In this document: positions 28,904 to 37,742 of the stretch, piece by piece
How positions within the stretch are numbered: position 1 is the stretch's first letter
Layout: each line of letters starts with the position of its first letter
DNA from: F1-120-MAGs118 sp013360535
GTDB lineage: Bacteria > Planctomycetota > UBA1135 > GCA-002686595
Direction: 5' to 3'
Assembly (NCBI GenBank): GCA_026647215.1
Contig: JAPKHC010000036.1
Coordinates: 1 to 50,633 of the forward strand
DNA length: 50,633 nt
Translations under genes and position numbers: made by a program
The notes under the pieces: generated by a model
Seen by the model: only the letters and a program-made list of their open reading frames with translations
Database searches by the model: none
What the model was told of the DNA's origin: nothing

Positions 28904-29752
28904 TCAGCGGTCTTTCACCGCACCGATTCGATCCATCAAGCGTTGTTCGGCCTTGCCATCGACGCCCGAAGTGACGTCGATCTTCGGACGCGTCGTCGAA
29001 CGGCCAACTATCCAGCCTGTCCCGCTTTCCGCGACCTTCGCGGTGATCGGCGTGGCCTTCATCCCTCCCTCGTGCATGCCCACGCTCCAGCCGAGCAGCC
29101 GCTCGGGCTCGTTGGCGAGCTCCGCCGCCGCACTCTTCCGCGTGTCGGGATGAAACTTCACGCTTGTTGTTCCTGCCGCAGCAAGTCCCCCGTCATCTCG
29201 GAAAGCGAGGGTCACCGAGCGCATCACGAAGTTGCCCCCGTCCATCTCGGTCGAGTTCGTGTCCAGGCTCACCCGGTAGCTCCCGTTGACAATCTGGAAG
29301 CTGGCCGAGAGCTTCGAGTTCGGGAGCACCAGTCGACCGGACAGGCTTCCTGCATCTCGTTGCAGGCTCCCCAATTCCAGTTGAGCGTCGCGCGCGACCT
29401 CATCCCACAGCCGGACCAACGCAGCGACATCGGGACTCTCCGTCAGAAACGTCGCGCAGGTCCGATCGAGGCGAGCGTCGAAGCTCTCCACGGGCGAGGC
29501 GTCGCTCGCGGCCGGACGCACCTCCGCCGGCGCTTCCACGACCTCGCTCGACCGGTCGAGTTCCGGATCCTGTCGAGCGTCGTCCACGGCTGGCGAGGAC
29601 TCTCGCGTCGGGACCGACGCCGACGAGGCGGGTTCCGATGCGATCGACGCACTCGAATGCGCCGATGAATTCGAAGTGTCGCGCGACAGCCACCAGGCCA
29701 TCAGTGCAAGTGCGACTGCCAGTGCGATTCCCAACGCACGATTTTTGCCCAT
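28904..29752 (-). CDS. Membrane-anchored protein of unknown function
   Basis: Protein of 282 aa. The N-terminus is a signal anchor (ALGIALAVALALMAWWL, ~5-22) followed by a Ser/Ala/Pro/Glu-rich linker (~23-95) and a C-terminal soluble domain (~95-282) with beta-rich segments (SASFQIVNGSYRVSLDT and FVMRSVTLAFRDDGG). No family recognised. AGGAGG stands 4 nt before the ATG, one of the best ribosome-binding sites in the window, so it is probably well translated. It is monocistronic: convergent with sfsA and divergent from the peroxidase gene. The Ser-rich linker is unlike neighbouring genes. Confidence 0.65.
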   Translation of the reverse strand: MGKNRALGIALAVALALMAWWLSRDTSNSSAHSSASIASEPASSASVPTRESSPAVDDARQDPELDRSSEVVEAPAEVRPAASDASPVESFDARLDRTCATFLTESPDVAALVRLWDEVARDAQLELGSLQRDAGSLSGRLVLPNSKLSASFQIVNGSYRVSLDTNSTEMDGGNFVMRSVTLAFRDDGGLAAAGTTSVKFHPDTRKSAAAELANEPERLLGWSVGMHEGGMKATPITAKVAESGTGWIVGRSTTRPKIDVTSGVDGKAEQRLMDRIGAVKDR

Positions 29753-29975
29753 GGTCCCTCCTGAATTCGGAGCATAGTCGCACAGCCATGAGTAGTGGGT
29801 CGCGATTCCGGAGGGAGGCAGAGCACCGGACGAGGACGATCAGCCAGCGGCACGGGCCGCGACAGCGCGATCGTTGGGGTTCGGCTCCGCACAGCGGCCA
29901 CTCGGAGGTGCGCGGGGTGTGCGCGATCAAGCGCGTGGGGACGACGGCAAGTCGCCGCGCCCCCGTTCGAGCACC

Positions 29976-31160
29976 ATGAGAACCCTGATCCTGTCGACCG
30001 GCCTCGTGGTGGCCGGCGCGAGCGCGTTTGCCTTCCAGCACCAGATCTCGGGCCGCAGCGACGACCGTGCGCTGCCGGGGACGTTGCCGCTCGCCGAGCT
30101 TCAGGCGCAGCTCGCCGAGCCGGGTGCGCACGTGGCGTTCGTGCCCGATGCGCCGCTGGGGCTGACGACGAAGCTCGCGACGGTGATCCCGGCCGACAAC
30201 CCGCTGACGCCGGCGAAGGTCGAGCTCGGCCGCCAGCTGTACTTCGACAAGCGCCTGTCGCGCGACGGCACGGTGTCGTGCGCGACCTGTCACGATCCGG
30301 CGCGCGGCTGGACCGACTGCGAGCCGGTGTCGACGGGCATCAAGGGCCAGAAGGGCGGGCGCAGCGCACCGACGGTGATCAACCGCGTGCTCGGCCGCTC
30401 GCAGTTCTGGGATGGGCGCGCGGCGACGCTCGAGGAGCAGGCCGTCGGCCCGATCGGCAACCCGATCGAGATGGGTTTCACCGTCGACGAGGCGGCGAAG
30501 CTCCTCGACACGATCCCCGGCTACAAGCTGCAGTTCGAGAAGGTCTTCGGCGGGCCCGCGACGCCGGAGCGCATCGGCAAGGCGCTCGCGGCGTTCGAGC
30601 GCACGATCCTCTCGGGCGCGTGCAAGAACGACTACTTCGAGGCCGCGAAGCCGCTGTTCGACTGGGATCCGGCGGACGAGAAGGATCCGGCGTTCAAGGC
30701 CAAGGCCGAACAGGTGCTCGCGGCCGAGCGGGAGCACCGCATGAGCGCGGCGGCCGAGCGCGGGCGCGAGCTCTACTTCGGCAAGGCGAGCTGCAGCCTG
30801 TGCCACGTCGGCGAGGACCTGACCGACGAGCTCTTCCACAACCTCGGTGTCGGCTTCGACAAGGAAAAGCCCGACCTCGGCCGCTTCGACAAGACCAAGG
30901 TCGAGGCCGACAAGGGCGCGTTCCGCACGCCCAGCCTGCGCAACATCGCGCTCACCGCGCCGTACATGCACGACGGCTCGCTGCGCACGCTGCGCGAGGT
31001 CGTCGAGCACTACGACAAGGGTGGCATCGCCAACCCGTGGCTCTCGAACAAGATGGTGCCGCTCAAGCTCACCGAGCAGGAGAAGCAGGACCTCGTGCGC
31101 TTCATGGAAGAGGCGCTCACGGGCTCGATCACCGAAGTCGAGGTCCCGCGCCTGCCCTGA
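29976..31160 (+). CDS. Di-haem cytochrome c peroxidase (CcpA/MauG family)
   Basis: Protein of 394 aa with a signal peptide (MRTLILSTGLVVAGASAFA), located in the periplasm, where it reduces hydrogen peroxide with electrons from cytochromes or acts as a MauG-like oxidase. Two c-type haem sites are visible: CATCH near residue 101 and CSLCH near residue 272. The conserved SQFWDGRAATLEEQAVGPI, NPIEMG, FRTPSLRNIALTAPYMHDGSL and the YDKGG segment match the family, the YMHDG Met being the usual axial ligand. The ATG at 29976 is chosen for the signal peptide; no Shine-Dalgarno sequence is seen. The 223 bp upstream, shared with the divergent gene, hold its promoter, which I could not place. Confidence 0.92.
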   Translation: MRTLILSTGLVVAGASAFAFQHQISGRSDDRALPGTLPLAELQAQLAEPGAHVAFVPDAPLGLTTKLATVIPADNPLTPAKVELGRQLYFDKRLSRDGTVSCATCHDPARGWTDCEPVSTGIKGQKGGRSAPTVINRVLGRSQFWDGRAATLEEQAVGPIGNPIEMGFTVDEAAKLLDTIPGYKLQFEKVFGGPATPERIGKALAAFERTILSGACKNDYFEAAKPLFDWDPADEKDPAFKAKAEQVLAAEREHRMSAAAERGRELYFGKASCSLCHVGEDLTDELFHNLGVGFDKEKPDLGRFDKTKVEADKGAFRTPSLRNIALTAPYMHDGSLRTLREVVEHYDKGGIANPWLSNKMVPLKLTEQEKQDLVRFMEEALTGSITEVEVPRLP

Positions 31161-31172
31161 CGCGACGCTCGT

Positions 31173-32222
31173 TCAGAGCGAGACTGCGTACTCGTCGCCG
31201 TCGATCGGATAGCGCGGGCCTCCGGGCCCGCCGATCGAGCGTTTCCACGGGTCGGGCCGGCTCAACGGACGCACGACGTCGCGCGTGGCAAGCACGCAGG
31301 CCGAGTAGCGCGCGCCGCGCACGATCGTGCGCGCGATGTGGAGCCCGATTCCGACGGAAAACAGGCCAAAAACGGCCCAGCCGGTCGAGTCGGGGCCGAG
31401 CGCGCCCTCGAGCTCGTGCGTGAGCCACGCCGCGAGGCCGAGCACGAGCGCCTCGACGCCGAGCAGCAGCACGAGCGGCCGCAGCAAACGCACCGGATGG
31501 CGGATCAGCGCACCCGCGGTGCACAGGCCGGCCCACAACGCCGAGCGCGTGCCGTGCACGGCGAGGCGCGTGCGCGTGTAGTCGCCCCAGGCCGCGAGCA
31601 GCGCGAAGCCGCACGCGAACAGGCTCGTCTGCACGAGCGCGAGGCGTCGCACGGTGCGTTCGCTGTCGAAGAGCTCGAGGTCGGGCTTCTCGAGGCCGCA
31701 GATCGTCTCGAGCACGAGCCAGTCCCACGGCCGGCCGTACAGGAGCCAGCGCAGGAGCTGCAGCAGCAGCAGCGTCAGCAGCAGCACGCGGAAGAAGCGC
31801 CAGAAGAAGCGCGTGCCGCCGTAGAAGAAGCGCCGCACGCTCTCGCCCTGCGTGCGCTCGAGGAACACCTGCAGCCAGCCGCCGGCGCAGAACACGCCGA
31901 CGAGCAGCGCGAGCAACGCCACGACTCCGCCCGCACCCTGCGTGGCGACGTCGACGGCCGCGTGCGCGGCGCGGTGGTCGAAGCGGAAGGTCTCGTCGAG
32001 TTGCGCGAGCTGCGCGCCGCCCGCGTAGCTCGCTCCGATCGTGCGATCGAAATAGTCGAGCCACGGCAGCGCCTGCACGGCGGCCAGCGCCGCGAGCATC
32101 CCCGCCGCGACGAGCCACACCGGCGTGCGCCCGATCGTGACGCGCAGTGCGTGCAGGAAGATCCAGCGCGGCAGCTCCGGCTCGCGCGGGTCCTGGTCGC
32201 GGGGATCCTCGAAGCCGTTCAT
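31173..32222 (-). CDS. Polytopic membrane protein of unknown function
   Basis: Protein of 349 aa with about six hydrophobic segments (near residues 35-52, 100-122, 150-168, 205-220, 255-275 and 290-305). The long RRFFYGGTRFFWRFFRV stretch before the third segment is rich in Arg and aromatic residues. No enzymatic motif is visible. The ATG overlaps the stop of the M1 peptidase gene (ATGA, 32219-32222), so expression is coupled; it may anchor, export or regulate the peptidase. It is convergent with the peroxidase gene, 12 bp away. Confidence 0.7.
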   Translation of the reverse strand: MNGFEDPRDQDPREPELPRWIFLHALRVTIGRTPVWLVAAGMLAALAAVQALPWLDYFDRTIGASYAGGAQLAQLDETFRFDHRAAHAAVDVATQGAGGVVALLALLVGVFCAGGWLQVFLERTQGESVRRFFYGGTRFFWRFFRVLLLTLLLLQLLRWLLYGRPWDWLVLETICGLEKPDLELFDSERTVRRLALVQTSLFACGFALLAAWGDYTRTRLAVHGTRSALWAGLCTAGALIRHPVRLLRPLVLLLGVEALVLGLAAWLTHELEGALGPDSTGWAVFGLFSVGIGLHIARTIVRGARYSACVLATRDVVRPLSRPDPWKRSIGGPGGPRYPIDGDEYAVSL

Positions 32223-34543
32223 CCGCCGATCCCCGCCTGCCAGTGCAAGAGCTGCAGCCAGCGCTGGAACGCACGCTCCGACCAGCGCACGGGCGCGAGA
32301 CCGTCGGGCGCGTCGAACCACGCGTCGTTCGAGCGGTCGGTGTCGAGCGGCACGAGCCCATCGGGGTCGACGCGCACGCTCGCGAGCTTCCTCGCGCCGG
32401 TGTGCTCGAGCTTGAGCCAACGCTTCTGCGCCTGCTCCTCGCGCGTCCACGTGCGCCGCTCGCGCGTGCCATCGTCGAACACGAGCTCGACCTCCACCGG
32501 CAGGCACAGCTCGCCGCGCCGCACGACCGTCACGCGCGCTTTCCACGGGCGCTCCGCCGGCGCGCTCGCGGGCTCTTTCGCGGCGTTTTCCGCGCTTTCC
32601 TGCGCCACGATCGCCTGCGGCACGCTGGTCACATCCGGCGCCTCGAGTCCCTTGGGCTCGCGCGCGCGCGCCTGCTCGACCGACACGCTCCAGTCGACGG
32701 TGCCCGTGCCGCGGAACACGTCCTCGAAGAACCACTGCACGTCGACACCCGCGCCCGCGCAGAACGTGTCGAAGAAGTCCTGCGGGTAGGGATGGCGCTG
32801 GCGCCACGTCTCCGAGTAATGCCGCATCCCGGCGAGGAACTTCTCGCGCCCGACGAGGCCGCTCAGCGTGCGCAGCGCGATCGCGGTGCGCACGTAACTG
32901 TTGAGCGAGTACGAACGCTGGTCGAGGTGGCGGAACCCGAGCGTGTCGAGCGGATCGACCTGCGGCGCCGACAGCGCTCGCACGCGATCATTGTCGCGGG
33001 GATCGCTCGACTGCTGCACGTACGTGACCAGCGGCTGCTCGCGCCACCAGCCGATCGCGCCGTCGATCTCGAGCGGCTTCAGGTCCCAGTCGAGCCACGG
33101 CAGCGGGATCGCGCGGCCCGCGAGCGCGCCGGCGAGTCCCTTCGCGCTCGGCCCCGGAACGGGCGCGACGCCCTCGAGCGGAACGCCCGCGAAATCCGTG
33201 CTCGCGAAGGAACGCCCGAAGGCGCGCGCGAGCGTCTCCGAGTCGCTGAAGGAGTTGAGCCCCTCGTCGAGCCAGCCCGCCTCGAACTCGTTGTTGCCGA
33301 CGAGCCCGTACCAGAACTGGTGGCCCGCCTCGTGCACGACCACGCCCTCGGGCACGTGCGAGCGCTCGGTCGGCCACAGGCGCGTGCCACCGGTGATGAG
33401 CGTCGGATATTCCATGCCTCCCGCCGCGCCCGCGCCCCAGGCCGGATCGACGACGGTGATGTGGCTGTGCGGATATTCGCCGAACCACAGGCCGTAGAAG
33501 AACAGCGCCGCGCACGCCGCCTCGTAGTGGCGCTCCCACTGGCGCTCGCGCTCGGGCTGGATCAGCACCGTCACCTCGACGTTGCGCAACCGCAGGTTCT
33601 TCTTGGGGCCGAGCGCCTTTTGCACGGCCGCGACCTCGACGTCGAAGCGCTGCAGCCACGCGTCGAAGTGGAACGTGCGCTTGGGACTCTTGAAGTCGGG
33701 ATCGGCCGCCCACGCGAAGTCGTGCACCCACGGCGCCCGTCCGTCGGGGCCGAGGTGCTCGAGATCGGCCGGCGCCGGAGCGACGAAGCGCGTGCGGACA
33801 CGGTCGCCGACGAGCTGCGGCGGCTCGGCCAGCACGCCGGTGGCGCCGATCTTCTTCTCGTATTCCGCCGGCAGGTCGAGCGTGACGTCCCAGGCGCCGT
33901 AGTCGCTGTAGAACTCCGTCGAGGCGTGGAACTGGTGGCAGTTCCAGCCGCGTGCGCCCTCGAACACGCCGAGTTTGGGGAACCACTGCGCGAGGAACAG
34001 GAAGTTGCCCTTGTAGCCCGTGCGCCGCCGCACGCGCGGGATCTGCGCGTCCCACGCGACGTCGATCTCGAGCGTCTCGCCCGGCTTGACCTCGCGCGGC
34101 AACGTGCAACGCACGACGGTGCGATCGAACTCGTTGTCGTCGTCGGGGGTCTCGATCGTGAGCGTCGGCAGCAGGTCGGTGTCCTGCGCCTGCAGGCGCG
34201 TGATGCGCTGCCAGCCCCAGCCCTCGTCGATCGTGACGCCGCGCAGCTTGCCGCCGGACTCCGTCAGGTGCGTCGAGCGCAGGCTCGAGAACGCATTCCA
34301 GTACAGGTGGAACCACAGCTCCGAGGTCGGCGTGTCGGTACGGTTGGTGAACCGCACCGTCTCGGTGCCCGAGAGCGTCATCGGGCCAGTGTCGACCCGC
34401 GCGGTGATCGAATAGTCGACCCGGTTGCCGGGGGGGTCCCCGGGCTGGCTTCCCGGGCTTGGCACGCGGGGGGCCGCCGCCGCGGGCAGGCCCGCGAGCG
34501 CCAGCATCAGCGCGAGCGGTGCGAACCCCCGGAGGCCGAGCAT
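32219..34543 (-). CDS. Exported M1-family zinc metallopeptidase
   Basis: Protein of 774 aa. The ATG at 34543 gives a signal peptide (MLGLRGFAPLALMLALAGLPAAA); an ATG 12 codons upstream is possible. Residues ~35-280 are the beta-saddle domain of M1 aminopeptidases. The exopeptidase motif appears as GGMEYP (GxMEN-like) just before the zinc site HEAGH (His404, Glu405, His408) with the third ligand Glu427 (WLDEG), spaced as in M1 enzymes. The helical C-terminal part (~500-640) is followed by a final beta region (~650-774). It probably trims peptides in the periplasm. A membrane protein gene is coupled downstream. Confidence 0.9.
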   Translation of the reverse strand: MLGLRGFAPLALMLALAGLPAAAAPRVPSPGSQPGDPPGNRVDYSITARVDTGPMTLSGTETVRFTNRTDTPTSELWFHLYWNAFSSLRSTHLTESGGKLRGVTIDEGWGWQRITRLQAQDTDLLPTLTIETPDDDNEFDRTVVRCTLPREVKPGETLEIDVAWDAQIPRVRRRTGYKGNFLFLAQWFPKLGVFEGARGWNCHQFHASTEFYSDYGAWDVTLDLPAEYEKKIGATGVLAEPPQLVGDRVRTRFVAPAPADLEHLGPDGRAPWVHDFAWAADPDFKSPKRTFHFDAWLQRFDVEVAAVQKALGPKKNLRLRNVEVTVLIQPERERQWERHYEAACAALFFYGLWFGEYPHSHITVVDPAWGAGAAGGMEYPTLITGGTRLWPTERSHVPEGVVVHEAGHQFWYGLVGNNEFEAGWLDEGLNSFSDSETLARAFGRSFASTDFAGVPLEGVAPVPGPSAKGLAGALAGRAIPLPWLDWDLKPLEIDGAIGWWREQPLVTYVQQSSDPRDNDRVRALSAPQVDPLDTLGFRHLDQRSYSLNSYVRTAIALRTLSGLVGREKFLAGMRHYSETWRQRHPYPQDFFDTFCAGAGVDVQWFFEDVFRGTGTVDWSVSVEQARAREPKGLEAPDVTSVPQAIVAQESAENAAKEPASAPAERPWKARVTVVRRGELCLPVEVELVFDDGTRERRTWTREEQAQKRWLKLEHTGARKLASVRVDPDGLVPLDTDRSNDAWFDAPDGLAPVRWSERAFQRWLQLLHWQAGIGG

Positions 34544-34821
34544 GGCCCCATGGTGGCGGAAAGCCCCGTCGGCTGGCAAGGGAGCTGGCTCCTAAATCCC
34601 GTTGGGACAAAGGTTTGGGGTGGTGCTCGAAATCCTTCCTCAAGCCGCTCAAGCCACGCCCACGGCGACCGAAAACCCCTGTGCCCAGAGAGCCCTCCTC
34701 AGCGGGAGACTCCCGGCACCGGCTCCCCCAACACCACCACGCGGAAAAAACGTCACGAGATCTCGAGGACCTGTCGATAGCAGCCCCGACACCTCTCAGC
34801 GTCCGCTCCGCGGAGGACACC

Positions 34822-35343
34822 ATGCAGATCCAGCCCAACACGCCCGACAGCAACCCGAACCTGCGCTTCGACCCCACGCGCGGTGCCCGGGAAGTCCAGA
34901 AGAGCCGCGCCCAGGCGCCCGAAGCCCAGAGCCCGGAGACGCCGTCCGCGGACCTTGACGCAGGGGCCGCCCGCATCAAGGAAGCGCGCGACGAGTACTA
35001 CGCCCAGCGCCAGCAGCGCGTCTCGAACCTGCGCCAGAACTACACGCGCAACCACCCCACCCTGGTCGAGGACGGGATCAAGGCCGCGCGCGACGACTAC
35101 CGCGACAAGCTCGAGGTTCGCCGCCAGAACACGCAGGCCTCGCAGACCGACTCCACCAAGTCGGACTCGATCGACATCCAGGCCGTCCCGACGCGCCTGA
35201 ACGACGAAGTGGTCAAGCGCCTCGACTCGGTCGACAGCGAACGCGCCGAACGGATCCAGCAGCTGCGCTCGCTCTACCTCGACGGCCGCCTCAACACGCG
35301 CGAGCTGATCGAGCGCGCCGCCAAGCGCCTGCTCGGCGGCTAG
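34822..35343 (+). CDS. FlgM-like anti-sigma-28 factor with long N-terminal extension
   Basis: Protein of 173 aa; GGAGG stands just before the ATG. The C-terminal ~45 residues (VDSERAERIQQLRSLYLDG, then RLNTRELIERAAKRLLGG) have the shape of the sigma-28-binding helices of FlgM, which blocks FliA until it is exported through the finished hook. Canonical FlgM is about 90-100 aa, and here a charged, helical extension (~1-125, Arg/Gln/Glu-rich) precedes it. fliA lies 3.3 kb away on the other strand, which supports the link. A 10-bp palindrome (CGAGATCTCG, 34756-34765) lies in its leader region. The FlgM assignment is an inference from short similarity plus context. Confidence 0.6.
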   Translation: MQIQPNTPDSNPNLRFDPTRGAREVQKSRAQAPEAQSPETPSADLDAGAARIKEARDEYYAQRQQRVSNLRQNYTRNHPTLVEDGIKAARDDYRDKLEVRRQNTQASQTDSTKSDSIDIQAVPTRLNDEVVKRLDSVDSERAERIQQLRSLYLDGRLNTRELIERAAKRLLGG

Positions 35344-35374
35344 CCCCGCCGGCCGCACCTCCCGCGCGCCCCAG

Positions 35375-35408
35375 AAACGGTCCGGAGCTCCTCCGGGCCG
35401 TTTCTTGT
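35375..35408 (+). terminator. Rho-independent terminator of the FlgM-like gene
   Basis: A 13-bp stem (35375-35387 with 35391-35403, one G-U pair) with a 3-nt loop is followed by TTTCTT, 32 nt after the stop codon. Confidence 0.85.
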
Positions 35409-35451
35409 GCTTTCGGGGCGAGCGCGACGAGCACGCTCCGACCTCGCCGCC

Positions 35452-35514
35452 CGGTCTGCAAGGAGCACGATGCGGTGCGCGTGGAGCTGGCCGAGCTGTT
35501 CCGGATGCGCTGAC
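35452..35514 (+). pseudogene. Possible gene remnant before the ATPase
   Basis: The frame ending at TGA 35512-35514 reads PVCKEHDAVRVELAELFRMR, which looks like a protein C-terminus, but no start and no longer frame is present. It may be debris from an earlier insertion or chance coding in GC-rich DNA. Confidence 0.15.
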
Positions 35515-35541
35515 GGGCCCGTCCCGGGGGCCCTTGCCGGA

Positions 35542-35563
35542 TAAGGTAAAACTTTTTACCTTA
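35542..35563. promoter_or_regulatory. Perfect inverted repeat at the ATPase start (operator/promoter candidate)
   Basis: TAAGGTAAAA (35542-35551), 2-nt spacer, TTTTACCTTA (35554-35563): a perfect 10-bp arm palindrome of unusually AT-rich sequence ending 8 nt before the ATPase ATG. TTGCCG lies 17 nt before TACCTT, so the right arm overlaps a plausible -10 element and the palindrome would cover the promoter. It could also be a recognition site for the ATPase/nuclease itself. Confidence 0.6.
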
Positions 35564-35571
35564 GGCGTCCG

Positions 35572-37038
35572 ATGGCTGCAACTGACTATGAGTGGGGGTT
35601 TTACGGCCGCCGCGAGCAGCTCGGGCAACTGCGTTCCATCGTCTCCCGCGGACGCTTTTTCTTCCTGCGCATTTCCGGTCGGCGACGCATCGGAAAGACG
35701 AGCCTCGTGCACGAGGCCCTGCAGGCCGAGCGCCGGGAGCAGGTGCTCTACATCCCCACTCCCGACTCCGACCCGGCTGGGGTCGTCGCCAACGCGCGCG
35801 AGTTCCTCGAGTCGTTACGGGTCGATGTGCCGGCTCCCACGGATCTGCGCTCGCTCGCTGCCTCCATCGGGATCGCGATCCGCCGTGGGTACGTCGTGGC
35901 CCTCGACGAGTTCCAGTACTTCTCACGCAAGGTGCTGTACGACTTCAACTCGTACCTGCAGACCGAGGTCGACGCGCTGACGGCGGAGGCTGCCGCCGTG
36001 CGAGGCGGCCTGATCGTCCTGGGTTCGATCCACACCGAGATGTCGGCCCTGCTCGAGGACCGCGACGCGCCGCTCTTCAACCGCGTGACCGACACGCTCG
36101 AGCTGGGGCACCTCGACATCGAGTCCGTGCTCGAGATCCTGCGCATTCACTCGGAACCAGAACCGGAACGCCTGCTGTTCCTCTGGAACCTGTTCGAGGG
36201 CGTGCCGAAGTTCTACCGCGACGGCTTCGAGCAGGGCGTGCTGGCGGCCGAGCGACGCGAAGTCCTGAAGCGCCTGTTTTTCTCGAGCGCATCGCCCCTG
36301 CGCAGCGAGGCGGAGAACTGGTTCCTGCGCGAGCTGCGCGGTCGTTACGACCTCGTGCTCAAGTACATCGCGCGCCACCCCGGCTGCACGAACGGCGAGA
36401 TCGATGCCCACGCGAGTTCCGAGGATCCGAGCAGCGAGCGGCAGGTGGGCGGCTACCTCAAGGTCCTGCGCGAGCGGTACCAGATGGTCGAGCAGCTCAA
36501 GCCGATCTTCGCGAAGCCGACGACGCGCAACTCGCGCTACTACATCAGCGACAACTTCCTCCGCTCGTGGCTGTCGGCCCTGGCGACTCCAGCGGCCTCG
36601 ATCACGTTCCGGCCCGTCGAGGAGGCCCTCGCGGAGGCGGACGCGAGACTCGTCGAGGCGGAAGGACACGGACTGGAGCGGCTGGTCGGGCGACTCTACG
36701 AGGAGAGGTCGCGCAAGCGGCGCGGCGGCTTCCCGTTGAGCCACCGCATCTTGGGCTACTGGGACTCGAGCGACACGGAGATCGATCTCGTCGCCCTCAA
36801 CGAGCCGGCGAAGGTGCTTCGCCTGGCCACGTGCAAGCGAACCGCGGACCGCGTCGCGGAAGACCTCTCCAGCTTCGACGGGCATACGGAGCGCTTCTTG
36901 CGCGCGCAACGCCGCTTCAGCGACTGGAGGGTCGAGAAGGTCGCCATCACGGTTCGGCACACCGAAGCCACTCGGAGAGCGGTCGAGCGCCGTGGTTGCA
37001 TCGCAGAGGACCTCATCGACCTGACCCGCGACCTGTGA
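35572..37038 (+). CDS. MJ-type STAND ATPase with DUF234-like nuclease domain
   Basis: Protein of 488 aa. Residues ~8-230 are a P-loop ATPase of the archaeal/MJ type: FYGRREQLGQL, Walker A SGRRRIGKTSLV, Walker B YVVALDEFQYF and the sensor-like LIVLGSIHTEM. A winged-helix region follows (~255-330, HPGCTNGEIDAH, then YLKVLRERYQMVEQLKPI). The C-terminus (~375-470) resembles DUF234, a PD-(D/E)XK-like fold, with EIDLVAL and LATCKRT as possible catalytic strands. Members are sporadically distributed and often horizontally transferred; no function is firmly known. The perfect palindrome upstream and the insertion between two flagellar loci support mobility or autoregulation. Confidence 0.8.
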   Translation: MAATDYEWGFYGRREQLGQLRSIVSRGRFFFLRISGRRRIGKTSLVHEALQAERREQVLYIPTPDSDPAGVVANAREFLESLRVDVPAPTDLRSLAASIGIAIRRGYVVALDEFQYFSRKVLYDFNSYLQTEVDALTAEAAAVRGGLIVLGSIHTEMSALLEDRDAPLFNRVTDTLELGHLDIESVLEILRIHSEPEPERLLFLWNLFEGVPKFYRDGFEQGVLAAERREVLKRLFFSSASPLRSEAENWFLRELRGRYDLVLKYIARHPGCTNGEIDAHASSEDPSSERQVGGYLKVLRERYQMVEQLKPIFAKPTTRNSRYYISDNFLRSWLSALATPAASITFRPVEEALAEADARLVEAEGHGLERLVGRLYEERSRKRRGGFPLSHRILGYWDSSDTEIDLVALNEPAKVLRLATCKRTADRVAEDLSSFDGHTERFLRAQRRFSDWRVEKVAITVRHTEATRRAVERRGCIAEDLIDLTRDL

Positions 37039-37100
37039 GCGACAACGCCGACCGACGGTGCCAGTAGCTCGGAACCTGCCGCGACGGCCGGACTAGCGGG

Positions 37101-37742
37101 TCAGCGCGGCTCGAAGGTGCGGGCGACCTCGCCGGCGGCGAAGCGCAGGAACGAGCGCGGCGAGAGCAGCACGACGGTGGAATCGTCGGCGGCGCCGCCG
37201 GCGTCGAGGCGGCGGGCCTGGTAGATGTCGATCGACTCGCGCACGCGCGCCTCGGACGTGTCGAGGTCGAGGTCGGCGATCCAGATCGGCAGGCCGGTCT
37301 CGACAGGGACGAGCTCGAGCTTCACGCCGAGGGCGAGCGGGGCGTAGCTCTCGAAGTGCGTGACCGTGCCGACGAGCAGGCCGTCGAGGCGGAAACGGCG
37401 CGCGGCGGTGAGGATCGTGTTGGGCGAGTACGTGCCGCGCTGGTGAGCGGCAGGCTGCGTCACTTCCTCCAGGTCGGAGTCGCCCAGCAGCACGATCTCG
37501 AACGGGGCGGTGCGCGAGAGCTCGAACGCGAGCGACTGCTGCAGCTCGCGCAGGCGCGCCTGTTCGCGCACGTCGCAGGCGAGCGGAAGCAGGCCGACAC
37601 GCCGGAGCGGGTAGCTCGCGAAGTCGGAGGTCGAGCGCGTGCGCGCGAGCGTCGGCGGCATCGCCGGCGGGCCCTGCAGGGACGCGCACGAGGCGAGGGC
37701 GCCGAGCGCGAGCGCGGCGAGGAGCTTCTGGTCGCGTCTCAC
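37101..37742 (-). CDS. Lipoprotein of unknown function at the end of the flagellar operon
   Basis: Protein of 213 aa with a lipoprotein signal (LLAALALGALASC, Cys near residue 19). The mature part has an alternating beta/alpha pattern (VGLLPLAC, FEIVLLGD, RFRLDGLLVGTVTHFESY, KLELVPVETGLPIWIADLDL) like CsgG/TolB-N-type outer-membrane lipoproteins; that likeness is visual, not a firm match. GTG start at 37742 overlaps the upstream stop (GTGA). As the last gene of the fliO-to-fliA operon it may be a flagellar outer-membrane accessory, comparable in role to FlgO/FlgP/FlgT of Vibrio. Confidence 0.7.
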   Translation of the reverse strand: MRRDQKLLAALALGALASCASLQGPPAMPPTLARTRSTSDFASYPLRRVGLLPLACDVREQARLRELQQSLAFELSRTAPFEIVLLGDSDLEEVTQPAAHQRGTYSPNTILTAARRFRLDGLLVGTVTHFESYAPLALGVKLELVPVETGLPIWIADLDLDTSEARVRESIDIYQARRLDAGGAADDSTVVLLSPRSFLRFAAGEVARTFEPR

